Source of the DNA: Pseudooceanicola lipolyticus
GTDB taxonomy: Bacteria; Pseudomonadota; Alphaproteobacteria; Rhodobacterales; Rhodobacteraceae
Assembly (NCBI RefSeq): GCF_002786325.1
Contig: NZ_PGTB01000019.1
Coordinates: 1-47,613, forward strand
Direction: 5' to 3'
DNA: 47,613 nt
In this document: in pieces, positions 18,757-27,388 of the stretch
Layout of the letters: every line of letters starts with the position of its first letter
How positions within the stretch are numbered: position 1 is the first letter of the stretch
Position numbers and translations under genes: made by a program
Notes under the pieces: generated by a model
Databases searched by the model: none
Told to the model about the DNA's origin: nothing
Seen by the model: the letters and a program-made list of their open reading frames with translations, nothing else

Positions 18757-19343
18757 TGCTGCCCGATCCGTCTCGGCTGGCGGTGCTGACCCTGCGCGAC
18801 CCGGCCGAGGCCGCGCGCCAGATCCTCGACCTGAACCTGCCGCGGCAGGCGCTGTGGCTGGCGCTGCTGCTGATGGCGGTGCTGCAATCGCTGATCTTCG
18901 CCCTGTCCGACCTGATGACGCCGGGGCCGACGCCGTTCCCGGCGCTGTTCGGCTCGCCGATCCGCTTCATGATCGTTTCGGCGCTGATGCTGGTGCTGAC
19001 CGTCTATGCCATCTTCTGGGCCGGGCGGGCGCTGCGCGGCAGCGGCGCGCTGGAAGACGTGATGGCGCTGGTGGTCTGGTTGCAGGCGCTGCGCGTCGCG
19101 GTGCAACTGGCCGGGCTGCTGCTGTCGATGGTGATTCCGCTGCTGGCGGTGCTGCTGCTGCTGGCGGCCAGCGTGCTGGGGATCTATATTCTATTGCACT
19201 TCATCAATCAGGCGCACCGGCTCGACTCGATTGCCCGCGCCGTCGGTGTTCTGGCTGTGGCGCTTGTCGGGCTGCTGTTCGGCCTGTCACTGCTTCTTGC
19301 CCTGCTGGGCGTACCCGCGATGGGAAATGCCGGATATGTATGA
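18756..19343 (+). CDS. YIP1 family membrane protein
   Basis: A 195-residue protein with a short soluble N-terminus containing LTLRDPAEAARQIL, the common entry motif of bacterial YIP1 proteins, and about five membrane helices. It has GRALRGSGALEDVMALVVWLQALRV, where the loop precedes the most conserved YIP1 helix pair. Start 18756 overlaps the previous stop by one base; the much longer frame upstream is a shadow. It overlaps the sufS start by 8 bases. YIP1 genes recur inside rhodobacterial suf operons, but I know of no established function there. Confidence 0.82.
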   Translation: MLPDPSRLAVLTLRDPAEAARQILDLNLPRQALWLALLLMAVLQSLIFALSDLMTPGPTPFPALFGSPIRFMIVSALMLVLTVYAIFWAGRALRGSGALEDVMALVVWLQALRVAVQLAGLLLSMVIPLLAVLLLLAASVLGIYILLHFINQAHRLDSIARAVGVLAVALVGLLFGLSLLLALLGVPAMGNAGYV

Positions 19344-20556
19344 CGTCGAAACCATCCGCAAGGATTTCCCGATTCTGTCGCGCCAGGTCAACGGCAAGCC
19401 GCTGACCTATCTCGACAATGGTGCCTCGGCGCAGAAACCGCGCGCGGTGATCGACGCGGTAAACACCGCCTATGCCGAGGAATATGCCAATGTTCACAGG
19501 GGGCTGCACTTCCTGTCTAATCTGGCGACCGAGAAATACGAAGCCGTGCGCGGCACCGTCGCACGGTTCCTGAACGCCGGCGATCCCGACCAGATCGTGA
19601 TGAACACCGGCACTACCGAGGGCATCAATACCGTCGCCTATGGCTGGGCGATGCCACGGATGACCGCCGGCGATGAAATCGTGCTCAGCGTGATGGAACA
19701 TCACGCCAATATCGTGCCCTGGCATTTCCTGCGCGAACGCCAGGGCGTGGTGCTGAAATGGGTCGATGTCGATGCCACCGGCGCGCTGGATCCGCAGGCG
19801 GTGATCGACGCCATCGGCCCGCGCACCAAGCTGGTCGCCGTCACCCATCTGTCCAACGTGCTGGGCACCCGTGTCGACGTGAAGGCGATCACCGAGGCCG
19901 CCCATGCCAAGGGCGTGCCGGTGCTGGTCGATGGCAGCCAGGGCGCGGTGCACATGCCGGTCGACGTGCAGGAGATCGGCTGCGATTTCTACGCCATCAC
20001 CGGGCACAAGCTGTATGGGCCGTCCGCCTCGGGCGCGATCTATATCCGCTCTGAACGCCTGGCCGAGATGCGCCCCTTCATGGGCGGCGGCGACATGATC
20101 AAGGAGGTCAGCAAGGACAATGTGACCTATGCCGACCCGCCGATGAAGTTCGAGGCCGGCACCCCCGGAATCGTCCAGACCATCGGCCTTGGCGCCGCGC
20201 TGGAATATATGATGGGCCTGGGGATGCAGGACATCGCCGCGCATGAGAACCGGCTGCGCGATTACGCGGTGACCAAGCTGTCGGGGCTGAACTGGCTGCA
20301 GCTGCAGGGCACCACGCCGGACAAGGGGGCGATCTTCTCGTTCACGCTGGAAGGCGCCGCGCATGCCCATGACATCTCGACCATTCTCGACAAGAAGGGC
20401 GTTGCGGTGCGTGCCGGGCATCATTGCGCCGGGCCGCTGATGGACCATCTGGGCCTGACCGCGACCTGCCGGGCGTCCTTCGGGCTCTACAACACCGAGG
20501 CCGAGGTCGACCGTCTGGTCGAGGCCCTGGAACTGGCGCACGAGCTGTTTGCCTAG
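19336..20556 (+). CDS. sufS: Cysteine desulfurase SufS
   Basis: A 406-residue group-II cysteine desulfurase that supplies sulfur to SufBCD, normally through SufE or SufU. The start MYDVETIRKDFPIL is the family form; an in-frame ATG at 19327 would add only MPD. The PLP lysine is Lys225 (TGHKLYGPSASG) and the persulfide cysteine is Cys364 (RAGHHCAGPLM), the same numbers as in E. coli SufS within one residue. The EGINTVAYGW and EHHANIVPWH motifs are present. It is the last SUF gene here: no sufE, sufT (DUF59) or sufA follows, unlike the usual rhodobacterial order. The start overlaps the upstream YIP1 gene by 8 bases. Confidence 0.96.
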   Translation: MYDVETIRKDFPILSRQVNGKPLTYLDNGASAQKPRAVIDAVNTAYAEEYANVHRGLHFLSNLATEKYEAVRGTVARFLNAGDPDQIVMNTGTTEGINTVAYGWAMPRMTAGDEIVLSVMEHHANIVPWHFLRERQGVVLKWVDVDATGALDPQAVIDAIGPRTKLVAVTHLSNVLGTRVDVKAITEAAHAKGVPVLVDGSQGAVHMPVDVQEIGCDFYAITGHKLYGPSASGAIYIRSERLAEMRPFMGGGDMIKEVSKDNVTYADPPMKFEAGTPGIVQTIGLGAALEYMMGLGMQDIAAHENRLRDYAVTKLSGLNWLQLQGTTPDKGAIFSFTLEGAAHAHDISTILDKKGVAVRAGHHCAGPLMDHLGLTATCRASFGLYNTEAEVDRLVEALELAHELFA

Positions 20557-20699
20557 GCCGGGCAGGGCGGCACTGCCCAAGGATTGACCGGGCACCGGGC
20601 AAACTTGCCGGAAAACGACAAAGCCCGTGTCGCTTTCTGTCCATTCCGGGCCGGACCTGTTATGCCCGGCGGCATCTGCCACAGAGACCGGAGAGCTGT

Positions 20700-21713
20700 A
20701 TGAACGCCCTGACCGAAGCCGACCAGATATCCGAAATTGCCTTTGGGTTCATGGGATCGAAAGCGCTGTTCGCGGCGCTGCAATCGGGCGTTTTCACCGC
20801 GCTGGAAGGCGCGCCCGCCGATGCCGCCACCCTGGCACAAAAGCTGGGGCTGCATGTCGATCGCATGACCACGCTGCTGACGGCGCTGGCGGGGCTGGGG
20901 CTGGTGACGGTCAGCGACGGCAAGTTCGCCAACTCGCCCGCCGCCTCGGCCTTTTTGGTGAAAGGGGCGAAATACGATTTCGGCGATTACCTGCGGCTGC
21001 AGGTGGGCAAGCAGATGTATGGTCTGCTGGACCAGATCGAGGACGTGCTGACCGAGGATCTGGGCGAGGACGCCACCACCAGCTATGCCGACTGGTTCTC
21101 GGACCCGGCCGAGGCGAAACTCTATTCCGAAAGCCAGCACGCCGGCTCGCTGGGCCCGGCACGGCAACTGACCCGCGCGCTGGATCTCTCCGGCGCCCGC
21201 AAGATGCTGGATGTGGGCGGCGGTACCGGTGCCTTTGCCATCACCTTCTGCAAGGCGCAGCCGGACCTGGCGGCGACGATTCTGGAATTCCCCAATGTCG
21301 CCGCGCTGGGGCGCAGCTATGTCGAAAAGGCGGGCCTTGGCGACCGCATCCAGTACCAGGAGGGCAACGCGCTCGAAGCCGACTGGCCCAAGGGACAGGA
21401 TCTGGTGCTGATGTCCTACCTGTTCTCCGGCGTGCCGGGCGAGGAACACGAGCGCCTGATCCGTCAGGCGTATGAGGTGCTCAATCCCGGCGGCCGGGTG
21501 CTGATCCACGATTTCGTGGTCGATGCCGACCGCACCGGTCCCAAGCTGGCCGCGCTGTGGCAGTTGCAGCATACCGCCTTCACCCCCGAAGCCCGCTCGC
21601 TCGACGATGCCTGGCTCGGCCAGGCCCTGGGCGCCGCCGGCTTCGAACAGGTCAAGGTCGGCCCGATGATTCCCGAGATGACCATGCTCGCCGAAGGCCG
21701 CAAGGCAGGTTGA
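20700..21713 (+). CDS. SAM-dependent methyltransferase, class-2 O-methyltransferase fold; DsyB candidate
   Basis: A 337-residue enzyme with an N-terminal winged-helix dimerisation domain (residues about 5-90, [39 protein letters not shown]) and a C-terminal Rossmann methyltransferase domain. SAM motif I is [13 protein letters not shown] (169-181); later motifs are TILEFPNV and [21 protein letters not shown]. This fold includes hydroxyneurosporene and acetylserotonin methyltransferases and also DsyB, the roughly 340-residue S-methyltransferase that commits methionine-derived MTHB to DMSP synthesis in marine alphaproteobacteria. Length, the [17 protein letters not shown] segment (141-157) and the C-terminal [21 protein letters not shown] remind me of DsyB, but this is from memory. 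The start has GGAG upstream; the longer frame runs through sufS and is a shadow. It has its own 143-bp leader. Confidence 0.85.
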   Translation: MNALTEADQISEIAFGFMGSKALFAALQSGVFTALEGAPADAATLAQKLGLHVDRMTTLLTALAGLGLVTVSDGKFANSPAASAFLVKGAKYDFGDYLRLQVGKQMYGLLDQIEDVLTEDLGEDATTSYADWFSDPAEAKLYSESQHAGSLGPARQLTRALDLSGARKMLDVGGGTGAFAITFCKAQPDLAATILEFPNVAALGRSYVEKAGLGDRIQYQEGNALEADWPKGQDLVLMSYLFSGVPGEEHERLIRQAYEVLNPGGRVLIHDFVVDADRTGPKLAALWQLQHTAFTPEARSLDDAWLGQALGAAGFEQVKVGPMIPEMTMLAEGRKAG

Positions 21714-21722
21714 AGCCTGGGC

Positions 21723-21786
21723 CCGGACAGCGCCACCCAAGCCGGGCGTCGCTGTCCGGCAACGGCCACCGCACCGGGCGGTTTTT
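21723..21786 (+). terminator. Hairpins and T-run downstream of the methyltransferase
   Basis: CCGGACAGCG (21723-21732) and CGCTGTCCGG (21750-21759) form a perfect 10-bp stem. A second short stem ACCGC-ACCGG-GCGGT at 21768-21782 is followed by TTTTT. Together they plausibly end the methyltransferase transcript before the tRNA. Confidence 0.55.
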
Positions 21787-21828
21787 GCATTGCGGCGCGC
21801 CCGGCTTTGCCCTATACGCCCCGCACTG

Positions 21829-21905
<77 letters not shown>

Positions 21906-22267
21906 ATACCTCGGTTTAAGAATCTGGAATCACTGGACAATCGGATGTCTTCCGGTGGTATCCGCATTGCTCCCATCCGGATCGAATTGCTGACGGTGCA
22001 CCGAAATCACTGTGCGTCGCGGCAACGCCAGGCGGCGCGCCTGTTTGTGTGCGGCGGAATTGAAGGGCCGCACTTTGCCGATCATGTCCTTACGGACGAA
22101 GGCGTGCGTTGCCCTGCCAAGCGCCGGGAGCGCGTCCGCGGTGTCACCAAGATGACTGTTGGCGATGCGCGCGAACGCTGGGCTTTGCATGGCCTTCGCC
22201 GGTGCGAAAGCCATGCTAGGGGCGCCTCACACCGCCGCCGAAAGCAGCGGATCGACGGCTTGCCCCG
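21906..22267. other. 362-bp stretch without a recognisable gene
   Basis: This lies directly 3' of tRNA-Arg and before the convergent hydrolase stop. Open frames exist on both strands (94 and 116 codons) but neither has a family signature, a good start site or typical composition. GGCCTTCGC-CGGT-GCGAAAGCC near 22191-22212 can fold into a 9-bp hairpin with one wobble or mismatch, in front of the hydrolase's 3' end. No att-like repeat of the tRNA 3' end is visible within the stretch. Confidence 0.5.
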
Positions 22268-23161
22268 TCATTCGGGGGTGCGACCGACCCAGTAGGTCAT
22301 GAACCCAAGCAGGTCGCCTTCGATATACTGGTCATAAGAGATTCCGTGGTCGGCGGTGGGGTAGATGACCACTTTGGAATGGCCATAATTGCCGGCCGAC
22401 AGGTAATTGGCACAGTTCCCGGTATTGTTATATCCGGTGCTGAACGGCGCGTTCCTGCCGTAATAGAAATCGCGGTAGCCCACGATATTCAGCACCGGGT
22501 CGCCGGACCGTGCCCCGACTTTGGCGAAATCGGTCATGTAGCCGGGCTCGCAGGACCAACTCAGGATCATCCGGCCCTTGAACTCGCGCCCACTGTAGCG
22601 CGCGGCGGCATGACCGCCCTCGGACACGCCCAGCAGATACATCTCGCCCGGTGCGAGGAACGCCGCCTGTGACAGCGCGGCGGCAGCCTGGGCGATTTCG
22701 GCCTGGCGGATGGCGCTGATGGTTTCATACACGTCCTTGGGCACAGGCGAACTATAGGTCGGCCGCTCCCCGATGGCATGGGCATCGGGCGCGACGAAGA
22801 CATACCCCGCCTCGGTCAGCCAGTCGGCATAGGCATAGTCCCACTTCAGGCCCGGCACGCCATCGACCTCTTCGAAGGCAGAGCTGGACCCGTGCATGTA
22901 GACCACGACCGGCGCAGTGGCGCCCTCGACAAAGGTAAGGTTGGCGAGGTCTTCGTAATAGCCAAAGAAATCCGCGTCACCTTCGATCAGCGCAGCAGGC
23001 ACGCCGACCACCGCCCGCTGGAGGCTCTGGCCAAACTCGGGATAGGTCTCCAGCATCGTGGCCGGATCGATCTGTCCCAGATTGGTGTGCTGGGCCGAAA
23101 GGGGCTCCGCGGAAATTGCCGCCAGGCAGATCGCGGCAAGGGTCTTCTTGGTATTTTTCAA
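22268..23161 (-). CDS. Secreted alpha/beta hydrolase
   Basis: A 297-residue alpha/beta hydrolase with a Sec signal peptide (KNTKKTLAAICLAAISAEPLSAQ, cleavage near residue 23). I place the start at the TTG at 23161 because AAAGGA lies 7 bases upstream and the resulting N-terminus is a textbook signal peptide; ATG starts further up put 25 or so unlikely residues before it. HG at 90-91 gives the oxyanion hole, Ser180 (GVSEGGH) the nucleophile, Asp231 and His272 (TADHGISYDQ) the rest of the triad. Mature Cys204 and Cys250 could form a disulfide. It resembles dienelactone-hydrolase-like or poly-ester/lipid hydrolases; the substrate is unknown. It is convergent with the tRNA-Arg side and monocistronic. 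Confidence 0.8.
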   Translation of the reverse strand: MKNTKKTLAAICLAAISAEPLSAQHTNLGQIDPATMLETYPEFGQSLQRAVVGVPAALIEGDADFFGYYEDLANLTFVEGATAPVVVYMHGSSSAFEEVDGVPGLKWDYAYADWLTEAGYVFVAPDAHAIGERPTYSSPVPKDVYETISAIRQAEIAQAAAALSQAAFLAPGEMYLLGVSEGGHAAARYSGREFKGRMILSWSCEPGYMTDFAKVGARSGDPVLNIVGYRDFYYGRNAPFSTGYNNTGNCANYLSAGNYGHSKVVIYPTADHGISYDQYIEGDLLGFMTYWVGRTPE

Positions 23162-23383
23162 CGTACAATCCTTTGTGAAATAGGTCTTTTCTGCGTCTTG
23201 CCCGCAATTCATGGCGCGCGCTGCCTGGCCCCGCAACGATGATGGCGCCAGGCGCCGCGTCTTGCCCCGGCGCGCGCCCCTGAAAATGCATAAGCTTCTG
23301 TCATGCCTCGATTTTCGGCGTTTCTTGGATCACGCGTGAGAGGCGAAAAGTGCACCGCCAAAGAAATGATCGCAGGGTCCAAA

Positions 23384-23405
23384 CGGGGTGCGCCATTGCA
23401 CCCCG
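23384..23405 (-). terminator. Hairpin downstream of the unknown gene
   Basis: CGGGGTGC and GCACCCCG form a perfect 8-bp stem with a 6-base loop, 6 bases after the stop of the minus-strand gene at 23411-23824, followed by only three T. It is a probable weak terminator. The rest of the 249-bp gap to the hydrolase start shows nothing. Confidence 0.55.
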
Positions 23406-23410
23406 GTACC

Positions 23411-23824
23411 TCACGCCTTGGTGGCCTTTCGGATCCGTTGTTCTCGCATTCTGGCGGCAGCGGCGAGGCAGAGCACCAGGAAATCGGCTTCGGTGATCTC
23501 CTCGGTCTCGCAATCCCGATCCCATTCGATCTTCGACAGGTAGCTGTTGGCGAATTTCAACGACTGGGTGGCCGGGTCGAAAATCTGTGCGCCGGCTTTC
23601 AGTCCAGTGCTCCGCACCGCCAGTATCCTGACCGGCGTAGCGATGTAGAGGTAATGCCCGTAGGGGAAATATTCTGGCCCCGGATCGAAGCTGCGCCGGT
23701 AATGGGCCAGCATCTGCGCCTTGTATTGCGGGCTGTACCCGGCAAGCGCCGCCTCGGCGCGGGCCAGAATGCACTTGCGCCAGGTCTCGTGGCGCCGCTT
23801 CTCCGGGTTGTCGCGTTTGACCAT
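23411..23824 (-). CDS. Hypothetical protein, 137 residues
   Basis: A basic, soluble, single-domain protein that I do not recognise. The N-terminal half is charged and helical (KRDNPEKRRHETWRKCILARAEAAL), followed by a tyrosine-rich strand region (YFPYGHYLYIATPVRILAVRSTG) and a C-terminal helix ending in a basic tail (MREQRIRKATKA). The start at 23824 is preferred over 23878 because GGGGGTCAAAG lies just upstream and the extra residues look random. It is a lone gene with a hairpin behind it. Nothing in the context suggests its role; it might be a true but lineage-restricted gene. Confidence 0.55.
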   Translation of the reverse strand: MVKRDNPEKRRHETWRKCILARAEAALAGYSPQYKAQMLAHYRRSFDPGPEYFPYGHYLYIATPVRILAVRSTGLKAGAQIFDPATQSLKFANSYLSKIEWDRDCETEEITEADFLVLCLAAAARMREQRIRKATKA

Positions 23825-23910
23825 CTTTGACCCCCATCCGCAAGCCAGCTTACCACAAGTGTCGCTCCGCGTTGCCATGGGGCGTCGGGGTCAGCTTCCG
23901 CTGGCGTGGC

Positions 23911-24669
23911 TCAGGTCAATACCCGCCGCAGCCCTTCTTGCACTTTCAGCAGGGCGGGCAGGAAAGTCTCGGTTAGGTCCGACGCCTCGGCCTGGACCGC
24001 CGCGACGCCGGTGTTCAGTGCCGCCACCACCCGTCCCCGTACCGAGATCAGCGGCACCGCGATGGCGCGCAGGCCGATTTCCACTTCCTGATCGATCAGC
24101 GCATAGCCCTGGCTGCGGATGCGCGCCAGTTCGGCCATGACTTCGTCCGGGCTGGTCAGGCTGTAGGCGGTGCGCGGGCTTAGATCCGATCGGTCCAGCA
24201 GGGCGCGCGCCTCGGCCTCGGGCAGCGCCGCCAGCAGCACCCGGCCCATCGAGGTGCAATGTGCCGGCAGGCGCGAGCCCGGCATCAGGCCGATCGACAT
24301 CACCCGGCGCTGCGCCGCGCGGGCGATATAGACGATCTCGGTCTCGTCCAGCAGACTGACCGAGGTGGATTGTCCGATCTTCTCCGAAGCCTGGTCCAGC
24401 CAGGGCTGCACCACCTGTGCCAGCGGCAGCGCCGCCAGCGCGCCGATGCCCAGTCGCAGGATCCGCGGTGTCAGGGTGAAGAATTTTCCGTCGAAATCGG
24501 CATAGCCCTCGTGATGCAGGGTCAGCAGACAGCGCCGCGCGGTGGCGCGGTCGAGTCCGGTTGCCGTCGCCACCGCGGTGATCGACAGGCGCGGGGTCTC
24601 GGCGCCGAAGGCTTCGATCACGCGCAACCCCTTGGCAAGCGAGGCGATATGGTCGGTCTTGTTCACCAT
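23911..24669 (-). CDS. IclR-family regulator, PcaR/PobR-like
   Basis: A 252-residue IclR-type transcription factor: a winged helix-turn-helix at residues 8-70 (SLAKGLRVIEAFG, LSITAVATATGLDRATARRCLLTL) and an effector-binding domain from about 85 with QSTSVSLLDETEIVYIAR, LPAHCTSMGRVLLAALPE and QEVEIGLRAIAVPL. These segments are typical of the PcaR/PobR/PcaU branch that senses aromatic-pathway intermediates such as 3-oxoadipate. It is divergent from pcaF across 259 bp, which makes control of pcaF likely. A 17-bp inverted repeat starts 21 bases above its ATG. Confidence 0.9.
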   Translation of the reverse strand: MVNKTDHIASLAKGLRVIEAFGAETPRLSITAVATATGLDRATARRCLLTLHHEGYADFDGKFFTLTPRILRLGIGALAALPLAQVVQPWLDQASEKIGQSTSVSLLDETEIVYIARAAQRRVMSIGLMPGSRLPAHCTSMGRVLLAALPEAEARALLDRSDLSPRTAYSLTSPDEVMAELARIRSQGYALIDQEVEIGLRAIAVPLISVRGRVVAALNTGVAAVQAEASDLTETFLPALLKVQEGLRRVLT

Positions 24670-24689
24670 GCGCGCAACTAGTGGCGTCT

Positions 24690-24706
24690 ATTGAACAAAA
24701 GTCAAT
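24690..24706. promoter_or_regulatory. Candidate IclR operator between regulator and pcaF
   Basis: ATTGA and TCAAT flank ACAAAAG to give a 17-bp inverted repeat, 21-37 bases upstream of the regulator's start. On the minus strand TTGACT within it could be the regulator's -35 box. No equally good element is seen close to pcaF. Confidence 0.45.
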
Positions 24707-24928
24707 ATGTGCGCGATTGCGCTGTTCACCGCGCTGTCCGGCGCTAGGCTGCGGCGACGATTGCAGGGGCGACCGCGATGGAAAATCGGTTGCCCCGCTC
24801 GGCCAGGGTGATGGTCGCATCCGGCGATGCAAGGCGGGGCTATACCTCGCCCGCGGGGGCCGATATCCAAGCCAAGCCCTTGAATACAGACGGCCCTGCG
24901 GCCAGGCATAACGTGACGGAGTTCTGAC

Positions 24929-26131
<1,203 letters not shown>

Positions 26132-26157
26132 GCAGCGCCGGGCCGGGGCGGCGCATC

Positions 26158-27315
26158 TCAGTTCAGGTTGCGCTCGTCCAGGCCCAGGCCGCGGCCGATG
26201 ATCTCGCGCATGATCTCGCTGGTGCCGGCATAGATGCGGCTGATCCGGGCGTCGCGGTACAGGCGGCTGATCTCGTATTCGTCCATATAGCCGGCGCCGC
26301 CATGCAGCTGCAGGCATTCGTCGACCACGCGGCCCTCAACCTCGGAGGTGAACAGCTTGGCCTCGGCGGCCATCTCCGCCGACAGCCGCCCGGCCAGGTG
26401 TTCGCGCGCGCAATGGTCGGTCAGCGCCCAGGCCGCGTCCAGTTCGGTGCGCAGCGAGGCCATCTTGAACCGTGAATTCTGAAAGGTGCCGATTGGCCGG
26501 CCAAAGGCGCGCCGCTCCTGGATATATTCCATGGTGACGTCAAAGGCGCGTTCGGCCCTCGCCGCGAAGCCAACCGCGCCGATCAGCCGCTCTTCGGCCA
26601 GGTTCATCATCATGATGCGAAAGCCGCCGCGCGGATCGCCCAGCACGTTGTCCTTGGGCACCTTGACGTTGTCGAAGAACAACTCGGCGGTGTCCTGGCT
26701 TTCCAGTCCCAGCTTCTTCAGGTTGCGGCCGCGGGCAAAGCCCTCCATGCCGTCCTCGACCAGGAACAGCCCGATCTCGTGGCTGGCCGCGGGATTGGTG
26801 CGCGCGGCCACCAATACCAGCCCGGCCAGGAACCCGTTCGAGATATAGGTCTTGGAACCGTTCAGCACCCAGTGATCCTCCATCTCGACCGCGCGTGTGG
26901 CGATCCCGGCCAGGTCCGACCCGGTGCCCGGTTCGGTCATGGCGATGGCCAGGATGGTATCACCCGAGACCACGCCGGGCATGTACCTGTCGCGCTGCGC
27001 CTCCGAGGCGGCATGTTGCAGATAGGGTCCGACAATGCGGTTGTGCAGCCCCAGGAAGAATCCCGGTTCACGCGGCCCGATCTCTTCGGCCAGCACCATG
27101 TCATAGCGGAAATCCTGCAGCCCCAGACCGCCGTATTTCTCATCGGCGAACATGCACAGGAACCCCTCGGCACCGGCGCTTTTCCAGACCTCGCGGCTGA
27201 CACAGCCGGCCTCGCGCCAGCTGTCGGCATGCGGATAGACGTTGCGCTCGGCCCAGGCCCGCACGGTTTTGCGGAAGATCTCGTGTTCTTCGTCATAGAG
27301 GGTGCGCTTCAGCAT
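26158..27315 (-). CDS. Acyl-CoA dehydrogenase, long-chain/isovaleryl-like active site
   Basis: A 385-residue FAD-dependent acyl-CoA dehydrogenase. N-terminal helices (1-115), the beta domain with AMTEPGTGSDLAG and VLNGSKTYISNG, and the C-terminal helical domain with QERRAFGRPIGTFQ and CLQLHGGAGYMDEYEISRLYRD are all present. Short- and medium-chain enzymes have the catalytic Glu in YEGT; here it is YAGTSEIM (Ala363). Glu242 in LAEERL sits where long-chain and isovaleryl-CoA dehydrogenases carry theirs. The start at 27315 has CGGAGG upstream. It is the last gene of the liv-ligase operon, 73 bp after livK with a strong hairpin between them. A substrate of branched or longer chain is possible. 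Confidence 0.9.
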   Translation of the reverse strand: MLKRTLYDEEHEIFRKTVRAWAERNVYPHADSWREAGCVSREVWKSAGAEGFLCMFADEKYGGLGLQDFRYDMVLAEEIGPREPGFFLGLHNRIVGPYLQHAASEAQRDRYMPGVVSGDTILAIAMTEPGTGSDLAGIATRAVEMEDHWVLNGSKTYISNGFLAGLVLVAARTNPAASHEIGLFLVEDGMEGFARGRNLKKLGLESQDTAELFFDNVKVPKDNVLGDPRGGFRIMMMNLAEERLIGAVGFAARAERAFDVTMEYIQERRAFGRPIGTFQNSRFKMASLRTELDAAWALTDHCAREHLAGRLSAEMAAEAKLFTSEVEGRVVDECLQLHGGAGYMDEYEISRLYRDARISRIYAGTSEIMREIIGRGLGLDERNLN

Positions 27316-27355
27316 CGGGGCCTCCGGCTGACAGGGGGAATCGACTGGGGAACGG

Positions 27356-27380
27356 GGCAGGGCGGTGCCACCGCCCTGCC
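27356..27380 (-). promoter_or_regulatory. Strong intercistronic hairpin after livK
   Basis: GGCAGGGCGGT and ACCGCCCTGCC form a perfect 11-bp stem with a 3-base loop just after the livK stop. There is no T-tract, so an mRNA-stabilising 3' structure that raises livK expression relative to the downstream dehydrogenase is more likely than full termination. Confidence 0.5.
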
Positions 27381-27388
27381 GGGCAGCG

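Noticed and set aside
21930-22295. Small open frames on both strands after tRNA-Arg
   Set aside because: They lack a ribosome-binding site, family motif and normal composition; kept only as an unexplained stretch.
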